Source of the DNA: an uncultured Tropicimonas sp.
Lineage (GTDB): Bacteria > Pseudomonadota > Alphaproteobacteria > Rhodobacterales > Rhodobacteraceae
Direction: 5' to 3'
Assembly (NCBI GenBank): GCA_947497945.1
Contig: CANMIP010000025.1
Coordinates: forward strand, 39,342 to 103,341
Length of the DNA stretch: 64,000 bases
Shown here piece by piece: positions 17,852 to 25,841 of this stretch. The notes beneath the pieces were generated by a model, which saw only the letters and a list, made by a program, of their open reading frames with translations, was not told the origin of the DNA and searched no databases. A program made the position numbers and the translations under genes. Numbering within the stretch: the first letter of the stretch is position 1; each line of letters begins with the position of its first letter.

Positions 17852-18826
17852 TTATTCCGGGATGCAAATCTCACCGGCCCGGATGGCTTTGACCGTTCGC
17901 GCGATCAGCGCCACCATGATCACCAGCAACAGGATATAGAACAGCGCCGCCAGGACCGCGTGGAACCCTGACCCGGTCAGCGCCGCGAAGCGGAAAGTGG
18001 CAGAGGTCATCGCGGCCGTGGGAAAGCTCAGCGCCCACCAGGAGAGCGCGAAGGGGCTCGACCCGAATTTGGGCGCCTGCACGGCGACAAGGGCAGCAAA
18101 GATATAGGCCACATTGAGCAGGATGCGGGCGGGTGCATCAATCTGGCCGCCATTGAGATTGACCCAGGCAATGAAACCCACGGCGGGCGGCGCGACGAGG
18201 ATCGCCAGCGTCGGCAGCAGCTTGCTGGGCAGCGGATCGTGGAAGATCAGCCGGTTCATCACCAGCACGAGCAGCACGATCCAGAAGACCAGGCCGACAG
18301 AGAAGAAGAACCAGGACAGCTCGACAAAACCGAGCCCGACGCCGCCGAGCGGGGCGACGACATTGCCGACCGCCGGGATGAACCAGGCCGGGGAGATATG
18401 CAGGGGCAGGAAGGGTTTATGGCCGATCCAGCCGGAGATCACGGCCAGCGTCAGCCCGAGCTGGAGGCTGGCGCCGACGATCCAGACAAGGCGCGCCAGC
18501 CAGGGCAGCGACGGCGCCAGCGCTGCGGCGATCAGCAACAGCGAGATCGAGATGGCCGGGAAGAAGGCCTTCTTGACCGGGTGCTCCCATTCGCCGAGGA
18601 AATGGCCCCGGTGGCGGGTCCATTTCAGCGCGAAGAACCAGCAGAGCGCCGCGAAGGCGACAATCGTGCCGAGCAGGACAAGGGTTGAGAGGATGGCTGG
18701 CAGGCCCCAGGCGTGCTCGGCGGCGTGGGTGGCAAGGGTCAGCCCGGCAAGTCCCATGATGGTGGCAAAGAACGTGACGGGGAAATGCGCGAGCGTCGGC
18801 TCGGCTACCGTTTCGATTTCACTCAT
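17852..18826 (-). CDS. SLAC1/TDT-family anion channel-like membrane protein
   Basis: A 324-residue protein with ten transmembrane segments and the TehA/SLAC1 signature start P-V-T-F-F-A-T-I-M-G-L-A-G-L. Internal repeats carry the SGWIGH...HISPAWFIPAVGNVV and SSPFALSWWALSFPTAAMTSAT segments. Relatives conduct small anions; yeast Ssu1 exports sulfite. It lies downstream of the DUF5368 and SQR-like genes on the same strand, 132 bases from the former. An export role for a sulfur anion produced or handled by that oxidoreductase is therefore plausible but only inferred. Confidence 0.85.
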   Translation of the reverse strand: MSEIETVAEPTLAHFPVTFFATIMGLAGLTLATHAAEHAWGLPAILSTLVLLGTIVAFAALCWFFALKWTRHRGHFLGEWEHPVKKAFFPAISISLLLIAAALAPSLPWLARLVWIVGASLQLGLTLAVISGWIGHKPFLPLHISPAWFIPAVGNVVAPLGGVGLGFVELSWFFFSVGLVFWIVLLVLVMNRLIFHDPLPSKLLPTLAILVAPPAVGFIAWVNLNGGQIDAPARILLNVAYIFAALVAVQAPKFGSSPFALSWWALSFPTAAMTSATFRFAALTGSGFHAVLAALFYILLLVIMVALIARTVKAIRAGEICIPE

Positions 18827-18958
18827 TGCTCAGGTGCTCCAATGATCGCGCGCGCGCCATGTGGAAAAGCTTGGTCAATCCCATGCTGCCCGCAAGCTGA
18901 ATTGGGGATGGCGCGACCATATAGCCGCGCCGTCCCACCGTCGTATCCGCCCTGAGGA

Positions 18959-19327
18959 TCAGTACTCGTCCAGATCCTCTTCCGTCTTCGGCCAGACCAG
19001 CGATTCCAGCGTGTAGACGAGGATCGCCAGCCCGATCGCGCCGGCCACGGCCACCCCGAGCAGCACGAAGACGTCGATCGGCCCGCCGATATCGGCGAAG
19101 CTCGAGTTGGTCATCGTCTGCACGAAGAGCACCGCCGCGATGGCGCCAAAGGGCATCGAGAGCTGCGCCCAGAGGAACTTGCTCCAGCTCACGGCCCGGT
19201 CGCGGATCAGCACGTAGATATAGAGCAGCGTTACGATCACCGCGACGGCCACCATGGCCCAGAACAGCCAGAAGCCGAAGATCTCTTCGAAGACGGCGAT
19301 GAGGGTTTCGAATGTCAGGTCCTGCAT
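18959..19327 (-). CDS. DUF5368-family small membrane protein
   Basis: A 122-residue protein with three hydrophobic helices (about 15-40, 52-72 and 82-108) and an acidic C-terminus (TEEDLDEY). It starts 10 bases after the stop of the SQR-like gene, so the two are almost certainly one transcript. The family is characterised only as conserved in Rhodobacteraceae-type genomes. A role as membrane partner or anchor of the neighbouring exported flavoprotein is an inference from the pairing. Confidence 0.8.
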   Translation of the reverse strand: MQDLTFETLIAVFEEIFGFWLFWAMVAVAVIVTLLYIYVLIRDRAVSWSKFLWAQLSMPFGAIAAVLFVQTMTNSSFADIGGPIDVFVLLGVAVAGAIGLAILVYTLESLVWPKTEEDLDEY

Positions 19328-19337
19328 GTCTCTCTCC

Positions 19338-20642
19338 TCAGGCCTTGCCGCGCAGCATGGCGTTATAGGTGGCTTTCAGCGCGACTTCCTTCATCAGCCA
19401 GGAAATCCACAGCTCTTCCAGCGGCGCGACGATGCCCGGGAAGGAGGGCACGAGATTGTTGTTGTAGTCGAACTCGATCAGCATCGCGCGGCCGATCCGG
19501 GTGATCAGCGGACAGGAGGTATAGCCGTTATACAGCTTGGTGCCCTCCTTGCCCTCGATGGCGGCGACGAGATGGTCCTCGACCACCGGCACCTGCCATT
19601 TCACGCTCGCCGCCGTCTTGCCCTTCGGCACGCCGGAAATGTCGCCGACCGAGAAGATCTCCGGGTAGCGGACATGCTGGAGGTTGTACTTGTCGACCTC
19701 GAGCCAGCCCTGCGCGGCCCATTTGCCCTCGTGCCAGGGCAGGTCGGAATTGCGGATCACGTCGGGGGCGACCTGCGGCGGGATGACATTGGTGAAGTCG
19801 TAGGGCAGTTCGGTGTCACCCTCGGGCGTCGAGAAAGTGGCGAGTTTCTTGCCGGGGTCGATGGCCTTCAGCACATGGTCGAAGGTCGTCTCGAAGCCGC
19901 GGTCCTCAAAGAGCATCCGCACCTTCTCGTTGACGATCGGCACGCCGAAGAAGCTCTTGGAATGCGCCGCATAGGTGATGTTCATTTTGTCGCGCGTGTC
20001 TTTCTTGCGGGCATAGTCATCGGTGATGAAGGTGTATTTCAGCGGTGCGCCGGCGCATTTCATCTCCGTCGCGGGACGATAGAACAGCCCTTCGCCGCCC
20101 TCGTCGGTGAACGTGTCCATCGCGGCCCAGGTCTTCGCGGCGTATTCGGGGCCGGCATAGACCGCACCGATGCCATCCTTGCCGACCATGTCGAGCGAGA
20201 AGCCCTCGATGGCGTCCCAGTCCAGCTTGAGGCCAAGCGCGACGATCAGGTAGTCGTATTCGACCGAGGCGCCGCCAGCAGTTATCACCTTCTTGCCGAC
20301 CGGATCGATCTCTGCGGCATATTCGGGGACCAGCCTGGCGGAGCGCGGCAGCCAGTCCGGCGTCTGCGTGACCGAGTAGTCGGCCGGTTTGAGACCGGCA
20401 GCGATCAGTGTGAAGCCCGGCTGGTACCAATGCTGCTTGCGCCCATCGATCAGCGTGATCTCGGCGCCGTCGAGACGCTCGTCCAGCCGGTTGGCCATCG
20501 CCGTTCCCGCGGCCCCCGCGCCAAGGATCACGATCTTCGCCCTGGTCTTGACCTTGGCGGCGCGGGCCGGTGCGACCTGCAATCCCGTCAGCGCGGCCGC
20601 ACCGACGGCCAACCCGAAGAACTGTCTGCGACTCGTCTTCAT
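19338..20642 (-). CDS. Tat-exported sulfide:quinone oxidoreductase-like flavoprotein
   Basis: A 434-residue flavoprotein. The start at 20642 gives a twin-arginine signal peptide (M-K-T-S-R-R-Q-F-F-G then a hydrophobic run ending APARA at residue 28), predicting folded export to the periplasm. The FAD dinucleotide motif G-A-G-A-A-G is at 41-46 and a second FAD motif, FSVGDISG, is near 330. It has only two cysteines, Cys196 in K-C-A-G-A-P and Cys377 in T-S-C-P-L-I. These sit at the positions of the two redox cysteines of type-II-like SQRs. The reaction is expected to be sulfide oxidation with electrons passed to quinone or another acceptor. The Tat signal is more like FccB, but no cytochrome partner is adjacent. 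A perfect FNR-type box lies 115 bases upstream. Confidence 0.82.
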   Translation of the reverse strand: MKTSRRQFFGLAVGAAALTGLQVAPARAAKVKTRAKIVILGAGAAGTAMANRLDERLDGAEITLIDGRKQHWYQPGFTLIAAGLKPADYSVTQTPDWLPRSARLVPEYAAEIDPVGKKVITAGGASVEYDYLIVALGLKLDWDAIEGFSLDMVGKDGIGAVYAGPEYAAKTWAAMDTFTDEGGEGLFYRPATEMKCAGAPLKYTFITDDYARKKDTRDKMNITYAAHSKSFFGVPIVNEKVRMLFEDRGFETTFDHVLKAIDPGKKLATFSTPEGDTELPYDFTNVIPPQVAPDVIRNSDLPWHEGKWAAQGWLEVDKYNLQHVRYPEIFSVGDISGVPKGKTAASVKWQVPVVEDHLVAAIEGKEGTKLYNGYTSCPLITRIGRAMLIEFDYNNNLVPSFPGIVAPLEELWISWLMKEVALKATYNAMLRGKA

Positions 20643-20756
20643 TTCCAATTCTTTTCCTCCGTAAACGGGCATGAGAAACGCTCCGCCCCCCAAACTTTTC
20701 TTGCCTGCATAGGCAATCTCTCTCCACCGAAGAAGCATTGCATACATTCGCATGCA

Positions 20757-20770
20757 TTGATCCATATCAA
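20757..20770. promoter_or_regulatory. FNR/FnrL-type box upstream of the SQR-like operon
   Basis: TTGAT-CCAT-ATCAA is a perfect match to the FNR/FnrL consensus (TTGAT-N4-ATCAA). It lies 115 bases upstream of the SQR-like start codon in an unusually AT-rich stretch, and predicts oxygen-responsive control of SQR-like / DUF5368 and possibly the SLAC1 gene. The other parts of the 484-base gap 20643-21126 hold the cyd terminator and no gene. Confidence 0.75.
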
Positions 20771-21058
20771 AAGCGCATCCAAGAATCATATTATAGAGCA
20801 GCTTTTTGCGGAGCTACTCAGGAAACATGCCGCCGATCAGGAAAGAGGGCGTTGCCCTCACAGCCGAGCCACGCCGCCGCCTCGATGAGAGGAAGCAAGA
20901 GCCCCGCCAGGGGCGGTCGCTCAAACCTCCCCCAACCTGTCTGCGCAACTTTGCCAGGGGTCCACGCCGCGCAGCGGCGCCACCGCCGCTCGAGCTTTCT
21001 CGGCGGCACGCCCCCCCTTCCGACCCGCCCTGCCCCGGGTATTTTGCTCTCCGCCCAC

Positions 21059-21085
21059 AAAAAAGCCGGGGCGCAATGCCCCGGC
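21059..21085 (-). terminator. Rho-independent terminator of the cyd operon
   Basis: Read on the minus strand: perfect stem GCCGGGGC / GCCCCGGC followed directly by TTTTTT. It lies 42 bases past the cydX stop codon. Confidence 0.9.
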
Positions 21086-21126
21086 AGTGCCGCTCCAGGA
21101 AAGGGAACACGTGGAGCGATGGGTGA

Positions 21127-21237
21127 TCAGCTCTCGTCGGCCAGTGCCCGGTCCTCCTGCATCTCAAGCCACATGGCGTTGAGAACGGCGAGAAGCGCGG
21201 CGAGCGGGAGGCCAAGGAGCCAGGCGAAATACCACAT
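21127..21237 (-). CDS. cydX: Cytochrome bd small subunit CydX
   Basis: A 36-residue single-helix protein, M-W-Y-F-A-W-L-L-G-L-P-L-A-A followed by EMQEDRALADES. The M-W-Y-F-A-W-x-L-G start is the CydX signature. It begins 13 bases after the cydB stop, with a GAGGTAA ribosome-binding site. CydX is the third subunit that stabilises the haems of cytochrome bd. It is directly followed by the operon terminator. Confidence 0.93.
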   Translation of the reverse strand: MWYFAWLLGLPLAALLAVLNAMWLEMQEDRALADES

Positions 21238-21250
21238 GGGAGTTACCTCT

Positions 21251-22414
21251 CTAATAGACGGATTCGGAATTGTCGGCGATCTCCTCCTGGGTGACCTTGC
21301 CCCAGAGCACCCAATAGACCCAGGACGTGTAGGCCAGGATCAGCGGCACGAAGATCACCGAACTGACCAGCATCACGAAGAGGGTCAGATGCGAGGAAGA
21401 GCTGTCCCAGACGGTCAGCGACGAGTTCGCGTCGACCGAGGAGGGCAGAATGAACGGGAACATGGTCAGGCCCACACTCGAGATCACCCCGAAGATGCCC
21501 AGCTTGGACCAGAGCAGCGGCGCGACGTCCGAATGCCCGTTCAGCGTTCGCGCTGCCATCAGGATGCCGCCGAAGCCGAGCAGCGGCGCGATGGCGATCC
21601 ATGGCCGGGCGGCATAGGCGAGCAGCCAGCTCTCGGTCCGCACGATTTCCGAGAGCAGCGGGTTGGACGGCCCGTCCGTCACCGGCGCCTCTGCAAAGGC
21701 GAAGCCCTCGATGCCGAAGGCCAGCCAGAGCCCGGCCGCCGCATAGCCCGCGGCCGCAAGGGAACCGAAGAGCGGGCCCATCTGACGGGCGCGGGTCTCG
21801 ACCATGCCATCCGCCTTCAGCGCCAGCCAGGCCGCGCCGTGCTGGAGCAGCATGAGGAGCGAGACCAGCCCCGCCAGCAGCGAGAACGGGTTCAGCAGCC
21901 CGAAGAACTTGGCATAGAACGGCCCGTCATAGATCGAGAGCAGCTCGGGAGAGAGGTGGAACGGCACGCCGACAAGGATATTGCCGACCGCGACGCCGAA
22001 GATCAGCGCCGGCACCGCGCCGCCTACGAAGAGCGCCCAGTCCCATCCGTTGCGCCAGCGCGCCGAGGGCCGCTTGGAGCGGTATTTGAAGCCGACGGGG
22101 CGCAGGATCAGCGCCGCCAGCACGGTGAACATCGCAAGGTAGAAGCCCGAGAAGCTGACCGCGTAGAGCGGCGGCCAGGCGGCGAAGATCGCCCCGCCCC
22201 CGAGGATGAACCAGACCTGGTTGCCTTCCCAGACCGGGCCGACCGTGTTGATCGCCTGCCGGCGTTCAAGGTCGGTTCGGGCGACGAAGGGCAGGAGCGC
22301 GCCGACGCCGAGGTCGAACCCGTCGGTGAGGGCGAAGCCGATCAGCAGCACGCCGAGCAGCAGCCACCAGATCACCCGCAGGATTTCAAAGGAAAGAAGT
22401 TCGTGAAGGATCAT
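21251..22414 (-). CDS. cydB: Cytochrome bd ubiquinol oxidase subunit II
   Basis: A 387-residue inner-membrane subunit with about eight to nine helices. Family motifs present are F-A-L-T-D-G-F-D-L-G-V-G near the N-terminus, the 'VGPVWEGNQVWFI' segment, and F-P-F-I-L-P-S-S-V-D-A-N-S-S-L-T in the C-terminal half. It pairs with CydA to reduce oxygen to water with quinol electrons. It starts 6 bases after the cydA stop. Full length. Confidence 0.96.
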   Translation of the reverse strand: MILHELLSFEILRVIWWLLLGVLLIGFALTDGFDLGVGALLPFVARTDLERRQAINTVGPVWEGNQVWFILGGGAIFAAWPPLYAVSFSGFYLAMFTVLAALILRPVGFKYRSKRPSARWRNGWDWALFVGGAVPALIFGVAVGNILVGVPFHLSPELLSIYDGPFYAKFFGLLNPFSLLAGLVSLLMLLQHGAAWLALKADGMVETRARQMGPLFGSLAAAGYAAAGLWLAFGIEGFAFAEAPVTDGPSNPLLSEIVRTESWLLAYAARPWIAIAPLLGFGGILMAARTLNGHSDVAPLLWSKLGIFGVISSVGLTMFPFILPSSVDANSSLTVWDSSSSHLTLFVMLVSSVIFVPLILAYTSWVYWVLWGKVTQEEIADNSESVY

Positions 22415-22420
22415 GTCTCT

Positions 22421-24034
22421 TTACTCCGCAGGCGTGTGCACACCGGGCACCTTGCCGTCATGCGTGCGCAGACGGTGCTCGTGGCGGGCAGTCCATTGCT
22501 CCGTCTCGGGGACGTCCAGATAGGGCCCCTTGCGGATATACTTGACCATCAACCCCATCTCGATGACGAAGAGCACCGAGTAGAAGGCGACGAAGCCGAC
22601 CAGCGTGATCAGCAGATCCGCAATCGAGAGATGCGAGACCGACATCGCCGTCGGCAGCACCCCGTCCACCGTCCAGGGCTGGCGGCCAAACTCGGCGACG
22701 AACCAGCCAAGCTCGGCGGCAATCCACGGCGCGGGGATGATCCAGACCGCAAGCCGCAGCGCCGGCCGCGGGAAGGTCATGCCCTTCCAGTTGGCCCGGT
22801 AGAAGAAATAAGCCATCAGCGCGATGAATGCGAAGCCGAGCCCGACCATCAGCCGGAAGGCCCAGAAGAGCGGCCAGACGGTCGGAACGGTGTCGTTGGA
22901 AGCCAACGCGATCTGGTGCTCGGTCGCCTCGCGCGGATCGTCGACATAGCGCTTGAGCAGGAAGGCAAAGCCGAGATCGGCGGAATGCGCCTCGAACTGT
23001 TCCTTCAACTCCGGCGTCATCTCGCCCCTGGCCGCGCGGATCTGCTCCAGTGCGTCATAGGCGATAAGACCGGACTTGATGCGGGCTTCGGCATTCTCGA
23101 CCAGTTCGGCAATGCCAGGGATCTCCTGCGTCAGCGAGCGCGTGCCGATCAGCCCCATCATCCAGGGGATATGCAGCGCGTAATGCGTCTCGCGCGCTTT
23201 CATGTCCGGGAACCCCACGGCGGTGAAGGAGGCCGGCGCGGGCTCGGTGTGCCACATGCCTTCGATGGCGGCGAGTTTCATCTTCTGGCTGTGGGTCGCG
23301 GCGTAACCGGATTCGTCGCCCAGCACGACGACGGAGAGCGCCGAGGCGAGGCCGAAGGAGCAGGCCACCGCGATGGACCGGCGGGCGAGCGCCACGTGGC
23401 GGTCATTGAGCATGTACCAGGCCGAGACGCCGAGCACGAAGACCGCCGCCGTCACGTAGCCGGCAGACACGGTGTGCACGAACTTGGCCTGCGCGGTCTC
23501 GTTGAAGACCACGTCGAAGAAGGAGGTCATTTCCATGCGCATCGAGACCGGGTTGAACTCGGCGCCGACGGGATGCTGCATCCAGCCATTGGCGATCAGG
23601 ATCCAGAGCGCGGAGAAGTTCGAGCCGATGGCGACGAGCCAGGTCACGGTGACATGCTGGACCTCGCTCAGCTTGTCCCAGCCGAAGAAGAACAGGCCCA
23701 CGAATGTGGCTTCCATGAAGAAGGCCATAAGCCCCTCGATGGCCAAAGGTGCACCGAAGATATCGCCAACGTAGTGGCTGTAATAGGACCAGTTCATGCC
23801 GAACTGGAATTCCATCGTGATGCCCGTGGCGACGCCGAGGACGAAATTGATCCCGAAGAGCGTTCCCCAGAATTTCGTCATTTGCCGCCAGATCGGGCGA
23901 TTTGTCATCACATAGACGCTCTCCATGATCGCAACCACGATCGAAAGACCGAGCGTGAGCGGGACGAAGAGGAAGTGATACATGGCCGTCATCGCGAATT
24001 GCAGTCGCGACAACTCCACAAGATCGAGTTCCAT
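22421..24034 (-). CDS. cydA: Cytochrome bd ubiquinol oxidase subunit I
   Basis: A 537-residue haem-bearing subunit. Haem ligands align as His20 (AMYHFLF), His187 (KFVHTVSAG) and Met396 (FRLMVGLG). The quinol-site loop contains S-Q-K-M-K-L-A-A-I-E-G and is long, as in the E. coli-type enzyme. The start at 24034 is preceded by GGAGG at 8 bases; a start eight codons upstream is less likely. It lies downstream of cydC (139-base gap) with its own FNR-type box 90 bases upstream, so it can be transcribed independently of cydDC. Confidence 0.97.
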   Translation of the reverse strand: MELDLVELSRLQFAMTAMYHFLFVPLTLGLSIVVAIMESVYVMTNRPIWRQMTKFWGTLFGINFVLGVATGITMEFQFGMNWSYYSHYVGDIFGAPLAIEGLMAFFMEATFVGLFFFGWDKLSEVQHVTVTWLVAIGSNFSALWILIANGWMQHPVGAEFNPVSMRMEMTSFFDVVFNETAQAKFVHTVSAGYVTAAVFVLGVSAWYMLNDRHVALARRSIAVACSFGLASALSVVVLGDESGYAATHSQKMKLAAIEGMWHTEPAPASFTAVGFPDMKARETHYALHIPWMMGLIGTRSLTQEIPGIAELVENAEARIKSGLIAYDALEQIRAARGEMTPELKEQFEAHSADLGFAFLLKRYVDDPREATEHQIALASNDTVPTVWPLFWAFRLMVGLGFAFIALMAYFFYRANWKGMTFPRPALRLAVWIIPAPWIAAELGWFVAEFGRQPWTVDGVLPTAMSVSHLSIADLLITLVGFVAFYSVLFVIEMGLMVKYIRKGPYLDVPETEQWTARHEHRLRTHDGKVPGVHTPAE

Positions 24035-24123
24035 TAATTGCCTCCGTGCAGGATTCAAGCGGTGAAGGTATATTTTCGATACCGCTTTAATGGGTCTTTT
24101 GCACGGGGTCTGGCCGCCTCACT

Positions 24124-24137
24124 TTGACACAGATCAA
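24124..24137. promoter_or_regulatory. FNR-type box upstream of cydA
   Basis: TTGAC-ACAG-ATCAA matches the FNR consensus except at one half-site base. It lies 90 bases before the cydA start, between cydC and cydA, and suggests an internal oxygen-responsive promoter for cydABX. Confidence 0.65.
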
Positions 24138-24173
24138 CAAGCAGACGGAATTAGAATATTTCTATTTGTTTCG

Positions 24174-25841
24174 TTACGTCCCGCAACCGGCGCTCCCGTC
24201 CAGCGGCAGCTCCCGCGCCGCCCAGTCCCGCTCGACGGCGCGATGCGCGGCGAGCAGGATGGTCGCCTCGGGGCAATAGGCGCGCAGCCCCGCAAGAACG
24301 CTGCGCGCGGTGGCGCGGTCCAGCCCCTCGGTCGGCTCGTCGAGCAACAGCAGCGCGGGGCGCCGCAGCAGCGTGCGGGCCAGCGCAAGGCGGCGCGACT
24401 CGCCGCCGGAGAGCCCCCTGCCCCCTTCGCCCAGCCGCGCCTCCAGCCCGCCCATCGCCTCGATGACCGGGCCGAGGGCAACAGCCTCCAGAACCGTTTC
24501 GAGCCTGTCCGGCGAAGCGTCGGGCGCCGCGAGGCGAAGGTTCTCGGCGATTGTGCCGCCGATCAGCGCCGCGCGCTGCGGCAGGTAGCCGAGATGGGCG
24601 CGCAGGCCTGGCTCGGACCAATCCGCAAGGGGCCGTTCGGAGAGACGGATCTCGCCCGCCCGAGGCGGCAGCAGGCCGGCAATCGTGTTGAGAAGCGTCG
24701 TCTTGCCGGCGCCGCTCGCACCGGTGACGGCGACGATCTCGCCCGGGGCAAGCGTGAAGGTCAGCCCTTTGGTCAGACCCGGGCTGTCGGGACCGTTGGC
24801 GATGGACAGGTCGATGACACGGAGCGCCGCGCCCGCCAGTGGCGCGCCACGCCCGCGAGGCTCTGCCCGGTCTTGCGGCAACCAATGCGTCACCCGCCGC
24901 GCCGCATCCCGCATCCCGCCAAGCTCTCCCATGGCCCGACGCAGCGGGCCGACCGCCTCGGCAAGCGCCAGCGTGGCAAAGAAACCGAGCGCGGCGAGCG
25001 CAGGAGACATCGCGCCGGCACGGGTCAGTTCGGCCCCGAGATAGAGCGCCCCGGCCGCCGACAGCGTCGCCGCAACCGAGATCATAGCGCCGCTGCGGCG
25101 TTCGATCCGGGCAAGGGCCAGGCGGCTGGCGCGGCCACGGGCATCGGCCTGCAGGACATGGGTGGCGGAGCTTTCGAGCTGTCCGGCAAAGGCCAGCATG
25201 GCGCGGCCGCGCAGGTGGTCGATGGCACGGGTTCGGAAGGCCTGGGCGGCGGCTTCGGCGCGGCGCGAGGGGCGCGCCGAGCGCCGCGCGGACCAGGCCA
25301 GCGCCAGCGCCGCGCCGACTGTCAGCGACAGGACGGACCAGGCCGCGACACGCGGATCGACCAGCAGCGCAAGCATCCCCCAGGCCAGCGCCAGCGTTGC
25401 GCCGCCGGCGAGAAGCGGGATGACAAGCCGCAACGCGACCCCGTCCAGCGCGTCGATATCCGAGGTCAGCCGGTTGAGCACCTGCGCGCCCCGGAAGCGC
25501 TGCATCACCGGGAAAGGCGCGGCGGCGAACCCGGTGAGCAGCCGCACGCGCAGCGCCGCCAGCGCCTTGAGCGTGGCGTCATGGGTCAGCAGCCGCTCGC
25601 CATAGCGCGCCGCGGTCCGTCCAAGTGCCAGGAAGCGCACCCCGGCGGAGGGACCGAAGACATTGAAGATAGCGCCGGCTCCGGCCAGCCCCGCCGCGCC
25701 CGCAGCAATAATAAACCAGCCTGAGAGCCCGAGCAGCGACACCCCCATCAGCAGAACGACAATGGAAAGCGCGATCCCGCGCAGCAGCGACCAGCGTTCG
25801 GTGCGCCAGATCAGGGCGAAGATGCGGGCCAGCGGTCTCAT
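24174..25841 (-). CDS. cydC: ABC transporter subunit CydC (heterodimeric cysteine/glutathione exporter)
   Basis: A 555-residue half-transporter. Six membrane segments fill the first 300 residues, followed by a nucleotide-binding domain with Walker A G-A-S-G-A-G-K-T-T, signature L-S-G-G-E-S-R-R and Walker B L-L-L-L-D-E-P. With CydD it exports reduced thiols to the periplasm, which is needed to assemble cytochrome bd. It overlaps the cydD stop by 4 bases (ATGA). Confidence 0.92.
   Translation of the reverse strand: MRPLARIFALIWRTERWSLLRGIALSIVVLLMGVSLLGLSGWFIIAAGAAGLAGAGAIFNVFGPSAGVRFLALGRTAARYGERLLTHDATLKALAALRVRLLTGFAAAPFPVMQRFRGAQVLNRLTSDIDALDGVALRLVIPLLAGGATLALAWGMLALLVDPRVAAWSVLSLTVGAALALAWSARRSARPSRRAEAAAQAFRTRAIDHLRGRAMLAFAGQLESSATHVLQADARGRASRLALARIERRSGAMISVAATLSAAGALYLGAELTRAGAMSPALAALGFFATLALAEAVGPLRRAMGELGGMRDAARRVTHWLPQDRAEPRGRGAPLAGAALRVIDLSIANGPDSPGLTKGLTFTLAPGEIVAVTGASGAGKTTLLNTIAGLLPPRAGEIRLSERPLADWSEPGLRAHLGYLPQRAALIGGTIAENLRLAAPDASPDRLETVLEAVALGPVIEAMGGLEARLGEGGRGLSGGESRRLALARTLLRRPALLLLDEPTEGLDRATARSVLAGLRAYCPEATILLAAHRAVERDWAARELPLDGSAGCGT

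Noticed and set aside
20738..24037. 1,099-codon open frame on the plus strand
   Set aside because: Antisense to cydB and cydA; a highly charged His/Arg/Glu-rich translation typical of a shadow frame.
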